This document shows positions 6,698 through 12,091 of a DNA stretch of 15,136 nt, one piece after another; the first letter of the stretch is position 1; each line of letters starts with the position of its first letter. This DNA comes from an uncultured Prochlorococcus sp. (lineage in GTDB: Bacteria > Cyanobacteriota > Cyanobacteriia > PCC-6307 > Cyanobiaceae), in contig CACHEM010000016.1 of NCBI GenBank assembly GCA_902578845.1, forward strand, positions 1-15,136, written 5' to 3'. The position numbers and the translations under genes were made by a program. Below the pieces are notes generated by a model that was not told the origin of the DNA, made no database searches, and saw only the letters and a program-made list of their open reading frames with translations.

Positions 6698-7018
6698 TTA
6701 TCCCATCGCTGCTACTTCTTCAGCAAGTTGTTTATTTCTTAGAATAACTTCTTCATCATTAAAAACAGGAAGTACATTCCATTCAACGCCAAATTTTGCT
6801 CTCCAAATACCAAAATGTTCAGCCATTTTAAGATGACTGTCAGCTTTGCATGTTACGAAAACTTCTCCGGTTTGAGGAGCATGGACTCTACTTATCAATT
6901 CAAAGCCGTCAAAATTATCCTTAGGTGCGCCGGAAGCAATATATTGTTCAAAGAGTTTGTACCCTTCAGATTGCGAGAGAGTATCTGGGATAACTCCATG
7001 AACGTGATAGTAAGCCAT
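6698..7018 (-). CDS. DUF3303-type small protein, 106 aa
   Basis: Small protein with a ferredoxin-like (dimeric alpha/beta barrel) pattern. It begins with strand AYYHVHGVIP, continues with helix SEGYKLFEQYIASG, then strands ELISRVHAPQTGEVFVTCKAD, and contains HFGIWRAKFGVEWNVLPVFNDEEV, which matches my memory of the DUF3303 family common in marine cyanobacteria. No catalytic residues are established for this family, so no function is assigned. It forms its own unit between repeat copies at 6676 and 7100. It is the second small alpha/beta-barrel candidate in this stretch, after the ABM-like gene at 5060, but the two are not obviously alike in sequence. The 7019-7099 upstream gap is A+T-rich and presumably holds its promoter; I see no Shine-Dalgarno site. 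Confidence 0.75.
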   Translation of the reverse strand: MAYYHVHGVIPDTLSQSEGYKLFEQYIASGAPKDNFDGFELISRVHAPQTGEVFVTCKADSHLKMAEHFGIWRAKFGVEWNVLPVFNDEEVILRNKQLAEEVAAMG

Positions 7019-7099
7019 AATTAAAATTCAATATTGTAATTTCAATCTAAAAACGATAATTTAAAAAGTATTTAATTTATCTTTAAATTTAGATTTTTA

Positions 7100-7114
7100 T
7101 ATCGACAGTCAATC
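7100..7114 (-). repeat. Dispersed 3'-end repeat, copy 5 (variant centre)
   Basis: TATCGACAGTCAATC on the plus strand: arms as in the other copies, but the central base is A instead of T. On the minus strand it lies 33 bp after the stop of the frameshifted remnant at 7148-7305, consistent with a 3'-end position, and it precedes the DUF3303 gene's upstream region. Confidence 0.8.
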
Positions 7115-7147
7115 ATCTATTTACTGATTGATATCTCTCTCTCGACT

Positions 7148-7305
7148 TTATCTCAAATAATTTATGATTGGCTTCAGTTGTATGCCTGCAACTGCCTCAT
7201 GACAACCATGTATTAATCCTAGGACTGGTAATTAATTAACAGTCTCAAAATTTGGTCCTCTACCCGAACTTTATTCTTCCTTAAACCGTACATTGTGATA
7301 CTCAT
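7148..7305 (-). pseudogene. Probable frameshifted small gene (52 codons when repaired)
   Basis: From ATG (7303-7305) the minus strand reads 28 codons, MSITMYGLRKNKVRVEDQIL then RLLINYQS, and hits TAG. The next frame then stays open for a protein-like stretch, LGLIHGCHEAVAGIQLKPII then NYLR, before TAA (7148-7150). That second stretch has no start codon of its own. The total is 158 bases, one short of 53 codons, so a single lost base around CAGTCCTAG would restore one 52-aa protein. I do not recognise the family. The dispersed repeat follows at 7100, as after intact minus-strand genes. This accounts for much of the otherwise gene-free 7019-7357 gap; the rest appears to be promoter-type A+T-rich DNA. 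Two unrelated short frames remain an alternative. Confidence 0.45.
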
Positions 7306-7357
7306 AAATAATATGCGTTGGTAGTTAGAACATAGGTGTAGTAAGTAAGAGGAAATC

Positions 7358-7498
7358 ATGAATAAAAGAGTTCCTTATACAATCATTCCTAAATACCTTA
7401 GGACTATTAATGATATAGATAATGGAGCAAATATTAAAGTAATTTATTGGAAACTTAAGTGTGAAGAGAACCCTTCATATCGCGGCTGCGAAATTTAA
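7358..7498 (+). CDS. Small hypothetical protein, 46 aa, with good ribosome site
   Basis: Unrecognised soluble, basic 46-aa protein beginning MNKRVPYTIIPKYLRTI and ending in a Cys pair around NPS (KCEENPSYRGCEI). The start ATG is preceded by AAGAGGA (7347-7353) at a four-base spacing, one of the few convincing Shine-Dalgarno sites in the window, which supports real translation. The frame opens divergently from the minus-strand remnant at 7148-7305, with a 52-bp gap that must hold its promoter. The next plus-strand gene starts 42 bp later. Two Cys separated by eight residues could form a disulfide or bind metal, but no export signal is present. Confidence 0.6.
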   Translation: MNKRVPYTIIPKYLRTINDIDNGANIKVIYWKLKCEENPSYRGCEI

Positions 7499-7540
7499 AA
7501 TATTGCTATGCTATTTAGATTAAAATAAAGATTATAAATA

Positions 7541-7783
7541 ATGAAAAATAAAGTTCTTCCTTTTATCAAAAAATACCCAATGAGCATTTTATTAGCGATT
7601 ATTGCTATTAATTTATTCTCTATTGCTAGCAGTTTAAGAACAGAAGCTTATTTAAATAGGGAAAAGAATCTTTGTATTAAATATTTAAAACATCAAATAG
7701 ATCGAGACACTCTTATCAGAAAGCTAAGAATAGTTAAGCAGGCAAATCCATCTAGTATTTGTGACTCTGTTCTTAAAAGTTAA
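7541..7783 (+). CDS. Small membrane protein of unknown function, 80 aa
   Basis: I do not recognise this protein. It has a basic N-terminus (KNKVLPFIKKYP), one membrane helix (about residues 14-32) and a charged C-terminal domain with two Cys (LCIKYLKHQI and NPSSICDSV) that would lie outside the cytoplasm if the positive-inside rule holds. Only three bases separate its stop from the ATG of the MauE-like gene, so the two are almost surely co-transcribed and coupled. The two exported Cys could pair or cooperate with the MauE-like and DUF411 proteins. It heads the tightly packed part of the plus-strand envelope operon. Confidence 0.75.
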   Translation: MKNKVLPFIKKYPMSILLAIIAINLFSIASSLRTEAYLNREKNLCIKYLKHQIDRDTLIRKLRIVKQANPSSICDSVLKS

Positions 7784-7786
7784 AAA

Positions 7787-8239
7787 ATGCAATTAAAGTC
7801 TTTTACACCATTGGTTGCAGTATTTGGTACTTCATTTCTTATAACTATTATTTTGATTAAAAGCTTCCAAGTTTTTATGGGAATATCAATATGTCTTTTA
7901 GCGATGCTGAAGCTTATGGATATTGAAGCTTTTGGTTTGAGTTATAAAAAATATGATTTAATTACTTCTCGATTTAAAAATTGGATTTATATCTATCCTT
8001 TTTGCGAATTATTAATTGGCTTATGTTTTTTACTATCTTCACCTCCCTCTTCAATTATTTTAATTGCTTTAATACTAGGAATTTTTGGAATGGCATCAGT
8101 TTTTAAAGCTGTTTATTTAGATAAATTAAAATTAAATTGTGCATGCGTTGGAGGATATACAAAAATTCCTTTAGGAATTATTAGTTTTATTGAAAATCTT
8201 TTAATGGCAATTATGAGTGCTTTGATTTTGATTAAATAA
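7787..8239 (+). CDS. MauE/DoxX-like redox-associated membrane protein
   Basis: Four-helix integral membrane protein of 150 aa. Hydrophobic segments lie at about residues 7-26, 28-44, 68-84, 88-108 and 126-149. The motif CACVGGYTKIPLG (Cys118 and Cys120) followed by SFIENLLMAIM is characteristic of MauE/DoxX-type proteins. These accompany thiol or heavy-metal systems, and MauE itself serves disulfide formation in methylamine dehydrogenase maturation. No methylamine genes are present here, so a general thiol-redox or metal role is more likely. It sits 3 bp after the preceding small membrane gene and 61 bp before the DUF411 gene, all on the plus strand. Confidence 0.78.
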   Translation: MQLKSFTPLVAVFGTSFLITIILIKSFQVFMGISICLLAMLKLMDIEAFGLSYKKYDLITSRFKNWIYIYPFCELLIGLCFLLSSPPSSIILIALILGIFGMASVFKAVYLDKLKLNCACVGGYTKIPLGIISFIENLLMAIMSALILIK

Positions 8240-8300
8240 CAATTTTATAAAATTTCATTTATCTTATTAATAGTTTTGAAAATAAGAATTCCTTACTGAA

Positions 8301-8819
8301 ATGGCATTTAAGAAATCATTCTTTAAGAAGCATTTACTAAAGACTCTTTTATTTTCTGGATTTCTCATAGTAAATATATTTAATGCCCAAAAGAGTAGTG
8401 CTAAAAATCAAGATAATATAGATATACCTAAAGTCGTTTCTTATAGATCAGCATCATGCGGTTGTTGTAAGAAATGGGTAAATCATTTACGCCAAAATGG
8501 ATTAGAAGTTTTTGATAACATTCTTGAAGATGTTTCGGGAATTAAAAACCAATATAAAATTCCCAATAATTTAAGGTCCTGCCACTCTGCAAAAATAGGA
8601 AACTACGCAATTGAAGGACATGTGCCGATTGAATCAATCACCAAACTTTTTAAAGAAAAACCAATTATCTCTGGTATAGCAGTTCCTGGCATGCCTCTTG
8701 GTTCGCCTGGAATGGAAATGCATTCTCACGAATCACACTCGCATAATTATGAAAATTACAAAGTAGTTTCATTTAGTAATAGTGGCAAAACAAAAATATT
8801 CGACAAAATTTCACCCTAA
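8301..8819 (+). CDS. Exported DUF411 metal-binding protein with His-rich tail
   Basis: Periplasmic protein of 172 aa. A basic, hydrophobic signal occupies residues 1-34. The DUF411 core follows: VVSYRSASCGCCKKW with Cys53 and Cys55-Cys56, RSCHSAKIG (Cys94-His95), EGHVP (His107) and GIAVPGMPLGSPGMEM with Met131, Met138 and Met140. Thiol, imidazole and thioether ligands of this sort suit Cu(I). An extra tail HSHESHSHN (141-149) adds four His. The family is found near copper-resistance genes, and its exact function is not established. It lies between the MauE-like gene and DUF3721, which supports a joint role in envelope copper handling. Confidence 0.88.
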   Translation: MAFKKSFFKKHLLKTLLFSGFLIVNIFNAQKSSAKNQDNIDIPKVVSYRSASCGCCKKWVNHLRQNGLEVFDNILEDVSGIKNQYKIPNNLRSCHSAKIGNYAIEGHVPIESITKLFKEKPIISGIAVPGMPLGSPGMEMHSHESHSHNYENYKVVSFSNSGKTKIFDKISP

Positions 8820-8842
8820 CAAAAATACTAATTTAATTAATA

Positions 8843-9064
8843 ATGACTTTTGTTTTTAGAAAGATAAAAATTCTTACTTTTTTCATTTTTATATTTCTTA
8901 ATTTCAATTCATATTCACATGCTCATATGAAAGGAACATATTCTTCTGAGCAAGATGCTTTAAAAAAGTCATTAGAACTTGGTTGTCAAGGAACACATAA
9001 GAATAAAGAGAAATGGCTTCCATGTGAGGATGAAAAAGAATTACATAAGTACCTAATAATGTAA
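8843..9064 (+). CDS. DUF3721 small exported predicted metal-binding protein
   Basis: A 73-aa protein with a signal peptide (residues 1-26, very hydrophobic, ending near SHA). The mature part is HMKGTYSSEQDALKKSLELG followed by Cys, His, Trp and Cys (Cys48, His52, Trp58, Cys61) and LHKYL. This matches the DUF3721 pattern as I know it: HxHMxGxYxS with a later LGC-GTH and W-x-PC. The conserved His, Met and Cys are probable copper ligands. It starts 23 bp after the DUF411 gene, and its stop is directly followed by the ATG of the next gene with no spacer. Confidence 0.82.
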   Translation: MTFVFRKIKILTFFIFIFLNFNSYSHAHMKGTYSSEQDALKKSLELGCQGTHKNKEKWLPCEDEKELHKYLIM

Positions 9065-9325
9065 ATGCAAAAATTTAAACTTAGTAAAAGGAAAATACAT
9101 AGAAAAGTAGCTGCAATTTCTTCAATACCTTTATTAATTACTCTTATATCTGGGACTATCTATAGTTTTCTTCAACCATTAGGAGTAGATGCTTTTTGGT
9201 TGATCAAATGGCATACAGGTAATTTTGGCATTATTAATTTGCAGCCTTTTTATTCGATATTTCTTGGTATTGCATCCATAATCTCTGTAATATCTGGCAT
9301 TAGATTATTACAAAAAAATTCTTAG
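9065..9325 (+). CDS. Small PepSY-TM-like membrane protein, 86 aa
   Basis: Begins KRKIHRKVAAISSIPLLITL then ISGTIYSFL, which resembles the first helix block of PepSY-associated transmembrane proteins (R-K-x-H-R-x-x-A). A central WLIKWHTG and a second helix (about 62-80, SIFLGIASIISVISGIRLL) follow. Full-size PepSY-TM proteins are several hundred residues, so this is a minimal two-helix version. His12 and His50 could be heme or metal ligands, but this is inference. It follows DUF3721 with no gap and ends the plus-strand operon. Its stop codon lies inside the minus-strand terminator at 9312-9341. Confidence 0.72.
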   Translation: MQKFKLSKRKIHRKVAAISSIPLLITLISGTIYSFLQPLGVDAFWLIKWHTGNFGIINLQPFYSIFLGIASIISVISGIRLLQKNS

Positions 9326-9400
9326 CTTTAACCTTAAGAATCCACAACTATGCATAGGTAATGCTTGAGCAGCTAGGAGTGGAAGTAGTAAGCGTTTCAT
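9308..9400 (-). pseudogene. Orphan signal-peptide remnant (30 codons)
   Basis: A minus-strand frame starting ATG (9398-9400) reads MKRLLLPLLAAQALP and then loses the signal-peptide ending (MHSCGFLRLKL...), stopping after 30 codons at TAA (9308-9310). Its first 45 bases are nearly the same as the starts of the genes at 6205 and 10313. AAGGAA lies 7 bp upstream of the ATG, so it may still be translated. It sits 28 bp after the stop of the gene at 9429-10313, in the 3' untranslated part of that transcript, and the terminator at 9312-9341 lies inside it. It is most simply the leader left after the mature part of a third secreted gene was lost. Confidence 0.6.
9312..9341 (-). terminator. Intrinsic terminator of the 9429-10714 operon
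   Basis: On the minus strand ATTCTTA pairs perfectly with TAAGAAT (9335-9341 with 9318-9324) around a ten-base loop and is followed by six further T (9317-9312). It lies about 90 bp past the stop of the propeller gene and overlaps the last bases of the plus-strand gene at 9065-9325. The stem is A+T-rich, as expected in this genome. Confidence 0.6.
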
Positions 9401-9428
9401 TTAAGCTTTCCTTATTTTGTAAAAATTT

Positions 9429-10313
9429 TTATTTATTTTGATATATTAATTCTGGGTTATAAGAATGAACAAATAACATTGGCTCTTCATTATCTACATC
9501 AGTAACTATGTGAAATTTATTATCATCATAATTCACTGCTATTCCTCCAGCCCAATTCATGTAGGGGATTTTATATTGATTAATAATTGTATTTGAATCC
9601 CAATCATAAATATAGATTTCCCTATTTAAACCACTCAATATCCAGATTTTTTTATTTAATACATCATAATCAAGCCCACTAATATCAAAACTATTTAATT
9701 GATTTTCATAGTTGGAAAACTTTTCAATTTTTCTAAAACTAAGTATTTTATTTAATTCACCGTTAATTTTTATTAGCATTGCTGGAAAATCTTGTTTTGC
9801 AACAATATATGTTTCCTCTTCTGGTAAAAAAGTTATTGCCTCTAGTCCATGACTTTTATTTAAGGTCTGCAATTTAAAGAATTTTTTTATAAGTGAAAAA
9901 TTCTTCATTTCACTTAATAAGTAGTTTTTATGTTTTCCGCTATCCAATTCAACAGTAACTACTTTAGGATATTGAGATTCTATTACAGCTACTAAAAGAT
10001 TACGTTTTTTATTCAAGGTAATACCTTCACTTTCATCGAGAGGAGAATTAATTGTTTTTTTTCGATTTATATCTCCTTTAAGATCTAAATTAAACAATTT
10101 GGAAGTGTCGTCACTAACCGTCCAAAGAGACTTTTTATCTACATCAAAAACTAAACCTGAAGGTTCATCAAATTCTAAGTCAACATTGGCTATTGCTCTT
10201 TGACTAATAAAATTAATATGAGGAGTATCTAATCTATCTTTGATTTGTATATTTGCATTAACAGAATTAGGTAAAGCGATAGCAGCTAGTAGTGAAAGTA
10301 GTAAGCGTTTCAT
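9429..10313 (-). CDS. Secreted SdiA-regulated-type (YjiK-like) beta-propeller protein
   Basis: Exported protein of 294 aa. The signal peptide is residues 1-20 (MKRLLLSLLA...SVNA). The mature part has repeated four-stranded blades and the family signatures EPSGLVFDVDKKSLWTVSDD (50-69), SPLDESEGITL (90-100) and SHGLEAITFLPEE, then a late FDISGLDYDVLNKKIWILSG. Acidic clusters at blade starts (E50, D93/E94/E96, E near LEAIT, D in DISGLDYD) resemble metal sites in this group. The enzymatic role of the family is unknown; calling it an esterase would be a guess. Its ATG overlaps the stop of the upstream gene (ATGA), so it is translationally coupled to the coiled membrane protein at 10310-10714. Its signal-peptide DNA is about 85 percent identical to that of the unrelated PDZ gene. 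Confidence 0.78.
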   Translation of the reverse strand: MKRLLLSLLAAIALPNSVNANIQIKDRLDTPHINFISQRAIANVDLEFDEPSGLVFDVDKKSLWTVSDDTSKLFNLDLKGDINRKKTINSPLDESEGITLNKKRNLLVAVIESQYPKVVTVELDSGKHKNYLLSEMKNFSLIKKFFKLQTLNKSHGLEAITFLPEEETYIVAKQDFPAMLIKINGELNKILSFRKIEKFSNYENQLNSFDISGLDYDVLNKKIWILSGLNREIYIYDWDSNTIINQYKIPYMNWAGGIAVNYDDNKFHIVTDVDNEEPMLFVHSYNPELIYQNK

Positions 10314-10714
10314 CTAGGAAGTATTCTATTTAATTCGGGATATTCAATTCTTAATTCTTCTATAAATGCATCAACGGTCTTTGATATCTCGTCAGTAGTA
10401 TTCAAAATAGAATTTTTATATTTTAGATATTCGGAAACTTGAAATAATTTCATAGTTGATTTTGTTAAAAGTAATGTTGCAAGAGGAGATTTATCTGCCA
10501 ATTTAGTTGAAGGAAAATATTTTATAGTTTCAGGATAAGTTTTTTCCATATCCTCAATATAGTCTTCTATCTTTTCATTTAATTCATCATATTTTGATGA
10601 TAAAAACTTTTTGGTATTTAAATATTCAAAACCTGCGAATAAAAAACCAATAGGAAAACTTAAAAATAATATTGAAAGAGAAAGCCTAAGAAGATTTTGG
10701 GAAAATTTTTCCAT
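10310..10714 (-). CDS. Single-pass membrane protein with an internal duplication, 134 aa
   Basis: Function unknown. I chose ATG at 10712-10714 (MEKFSQN...); an in-frame TTG four codons earlier is possible. One membrane helix (about residues 10-28) is followed by a long helical, charged region. Two 26-residue segments, 43-68 and 108-133, align without gaps: both read D-E, then an I/V-rich amphipathic helix, then I-E, YPE and a final P (ending YPETIKYFP and YPELNRILP). This looks like a duplicated helix-turn unit. The stop TGA overlaps the next gene's ATG by four bases. The exported propeller downstream and the membrane anchor here may work together in the envelope. No Shine-Dalgarno site is visible. 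Confidence 0.72.
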   Translation of the reverse strand: MEKFSQNLLRLSLSILFLSFPIGFLFAGFEYLNTKKFLSSKYDELNEKIEDYIEDMEKTYPETIKYFPSTKLADKSPLATLLLTKSTMKLFQVSEYLKYKNSILNTTDEISKTVDAFIEELRIEYPELNRILPR

Positions 10715-10829
10715 AGAAATAATCAATTAAATTTATTTAAAACATATCAAGGTTAAAAGTAAGTAAAGCATGTAATATTTTTGCTTTCTTCTTCCGATCT
10801 ACTGAAATATTTAATTTTTATAATTTCTA

Positions 10830-10844
10830 TATCGACTGTCAATC
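10830..10844 (-). repeat. Dispersed 3'-end repeat, copy 6 (right, isolated)
   Basis: TATCGACTGTCAATC on the plus strand, 3.7 kb from the nearest other copy. On the minus strand it lies 33 bp after the stop of the frameshifted gene at 10878-11256, again a 3'-end position. No hairpin or T-run follows, so unlike the 5402 and 6676 copies it is not coupled to a terminator. Confidence 0.85.
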
Positions 10845-10861
10845 GTATTTAATATAGCGGT

Positions 10862-10881
10862 GCAATTAGTAAGCGTTTCAA
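10862..10881 (-). repeat. Truncated copy of the MKRLLL leader DNA
   Basis: The minus strand reads TTGAAACGCTTACTAATTGC. Fourteen bases, TGAAACGCTTACTA, equal the start of the signal-peptide genes at 6205, 9400 and 10313, after which similarity ends. It would read M-K-R-L-L-I and stop five codons later. Its first bases overlap the TGA stop of the gene at 10878-11256, and the dispersed repeat lies 17 bp further on. Confidence 0.6.
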
Positions 10882-11256
10882 TTTTTATTGTTAACTAATC
10901 CATAGATACATAAAAGAGGATTCACTATTAAAACAATCCAGAAAGGAGGAGGAGGTCCTCCATCAACAATTGTCCCAGCGTTAAAAGTATTAAATAGAGC
11001 TACTGCCAAAAAACAAAACATCAAAGCTAATTCACCTGATAAAACTTTTCTTAAGGAGGCTTTATCTTTAATGGAACTACAAATAATCAATAAAAAACCT
11101 ATTCCTAAATTACTAGCAGCTACAACATCTGCAGTACCTCTAACAAGAAGCAATGTTTCACTTGAAGCGTTGCCTGCAATAGTTTCTACTGAAAAAATTA
11201 GTGCAGATATTTTTTCTTAATTCTTTTTCCCAAGAAGTGCTGTTAGCACTAGTCAT
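10878..11256 (-). pseudogene. Frameshifted multi-pass membrane protein gene (125 aa if repaired)
   Basis: The distal part is open from about 11217 to TGA (10878-10880) and encodes three to four membrane helices, with ISALIFSVETIAGN at the start and a GGPPPPFWIVLI segment near the end. It has no ATG or GTG; TTG at 11151-11153 would cut into a helix. An upstream ATG (11254-11256) in another frame reads MTSANSTSWEKELRK and meets the long frame at a run of six A (minus strand, 11215-11210). With five A the two parts join into one 125-aa protein, with a sensible soluble N-terminus running into the first helix. So there is one extra base: a mutation, a sequencing error, or a slippage site. Family unknown. 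Confidence 0.6.
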
Positions 11257-11289
11257 TTTAAAAGCGTAATTAGTGCAAATATTAGTGCA
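11197..11289. repeat. Three copies of ATTAGTGCA around the start of the frameshifted gene
   Basis: ATTAGTGCA occurs at 11197-11205, 11269-11277 and 11281-11289. The last two are in tandem at a 12-bp period; the first is inside the coding part, 72 bp away. A small perfect hairpin, AGTGCT-GTT-AGCACT (11236-11250), lies between them. Their role is unknown; the tandem pair is in the probable 5' leader of the minus-strand gene. Confidence 0.5.
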
Positions 11290-11305
11290 GAATTGCTATA
11301 TTGTC

Positions 11306-11323
11306 GATATATCTAGATATATC
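11306..11323. other. Perfect 18-bp palindrome upstream of the 10878-11256 gene
   Basis: GATATATCTAGATATATC is its own reverse complement over 18 bases. It lies 50 bp before the ATG of the minus-strand frameshifted gene and 61 bp beyond the 3' end of tRNA-Thr. It could be an operator or part of the tRNA transcript's end; it has no T-run on either strand. The region 11257-11384 otherwise shows no gene. Confidence 0.5.
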
Positions 11324-11384
11324 CGGCTATAAGTCAATCTTAGCTTATTTCTTACAACTTCAATTGTAGCAATGCTTTTGGCCA

Positions 11385-11456
<72 letters not shown>

Positions 11457-11466
11457 AATTTTAAAG

Positions 11467-11548
11467 TGGGCCGGGTTGGATTTGAACCAACGTAGGCAGA
11501 GCCAGCGGATTTACAGTCCGCCCCCTTTAACCACTCGGGCACCGACCC
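11467..11548 (-). tRNA. tRNA-Tyr (anticodon GUA)
   Basis: An 82-base class II tRNA on the minus strand: acceptor GGGTCGG pairs with CCGGCCC, discriminator A. The anticodon stem GGGCGGACTGTAAATCC region gives GUA, and a long variable arm (GCTGGCTCTGCCTACG) is typical of bacterial Tyr tRNA. The T-arm is TTGGTTCAAATCCAA. CCA is not encoded. It is the upstream member of the Tyr-Thr pair and is divergent from aroQ. Confidence 0.95.
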
Positions 11549-11647
11549 CCACTATTTGAACTTATCAGTTAATGGACACTTTGTGTGAAATTGTTTTGGT
11601 TTTTTTGTTCCTTTCTAGATAGCATTTGTAAAGAAAAGACTTTATTG

Positions 11648-12091
11648 ATGATGAATATTTTATTGATAAATGGACCAAATCTAAATCTTTTGGGAACTAG
11701 AGAACCTGAAATATATGGTAATAAAACATTGATTGATATAGAACAAGATCTAACAAAAGTTGCCCTAGAAAAGAGTATTAATCTTGAATGTTTTCAAAGT
11801 AATCACGAAGGAGAAATAGTAGATAAGATTCAGGATTCTGTAAAAAATATACAGGGCATTCTTATAAATGCTGGCGCTTTTACTCATACCTCGATTTCTA
11901 TTCGTGATGCTTTAATTGGATCAAAAATTCCTTTTGTAGAATTACATATTTCTAATATTTTCAGTAGAGAAGATTTTCGTAAAGAATCTTTTCTTACAGA
12001 TAAAGCTATAGGAATTATTAGTGGATTCGGTATATCAAGTTATGCCTTAGCTCTTGAAGGAATTATTGGATATTTAAGTAGTAAATATTAA
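11648..12091 (+). CDS. aroQ: 3-dehydroquinate dehydratase, type II
   Basis: Third step of the shikimate pathway: 3-dehydroquinate to 3-dehydroshikimate, by the dodecameric type II enzyme in the cytoplasm. From ATG 11648 it has 147 aa, the usual size, and the canonical start [20 protein letters not shown]. The active site is complete: Arg18 and Tyr23 of the flexible lid (REPEIYG), Asn74 and His80 in NAGAFTHTS, and His100 in ELHISN. The second Met (11651) is an equally good start. An in-frame GTG at 11585 would add 21 residues with no family counterpart and is rejected. Its stop abuts the ATG of miaE with no spacer, so they are one operon. Confidence 0.96.
   Translation: MMNILLINGPNLNLLGTREPEIYGNKTLIDIEQDLTKVALEKSINLECFQSNHEGEIVDKIQDSVKNIQGILINAGAFTHTSISIRDALIGSKIPFVELHISNIFSREDFRKESFLTDKAIGIISGFGISSYALALEGIIGYLSSKY

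Noticed and set aside
6834..6842. TGACTGTCA, the core of the dispersed repeat, inside the DUF3303 gene
   Set aside because: Only nine bases of the core, no longer match, and it lies within a well-formed coding segment.
7175..7244. Hairpin CAGTTG...CAACTG and a 22-base imperfect palindrome suggesting a small RNA
   Set aside because: Both lie inside the frameshifted coding remnant, have no T-run after them, and match no RNA family I recognise.
10765..10787. Hairpin AAAGCA...TGCTTT as a terminator
   Set aside because: The loop is 11 bases, no T-run follows on either strand, and no gene ends just before it.
10790..10800. TCTTCCGATCT matches the end of a common sequencing adapter
   Set aside because: Only 11 bases match, the preceding bases differ, and the flanks run smoothly into A+T-rich native sequence. 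It is probably chance, though a read check of this short gap would be cheap.
11151..11153. TTG as the start of the membrane gene ending at 10878
   Set aside because: The frame continues upstream with hydrophobic protein-like sequence, and a TTG start would cut away a helix. The upstream ATG plus frameshift explains it better.
11585..11647. Extended N-terminus for aroQ from GTG
   Set aside because: The added residues ([11 protein letters not shown]...) have no place in type II dehydroquinases, and the canonical start follows at 11648.
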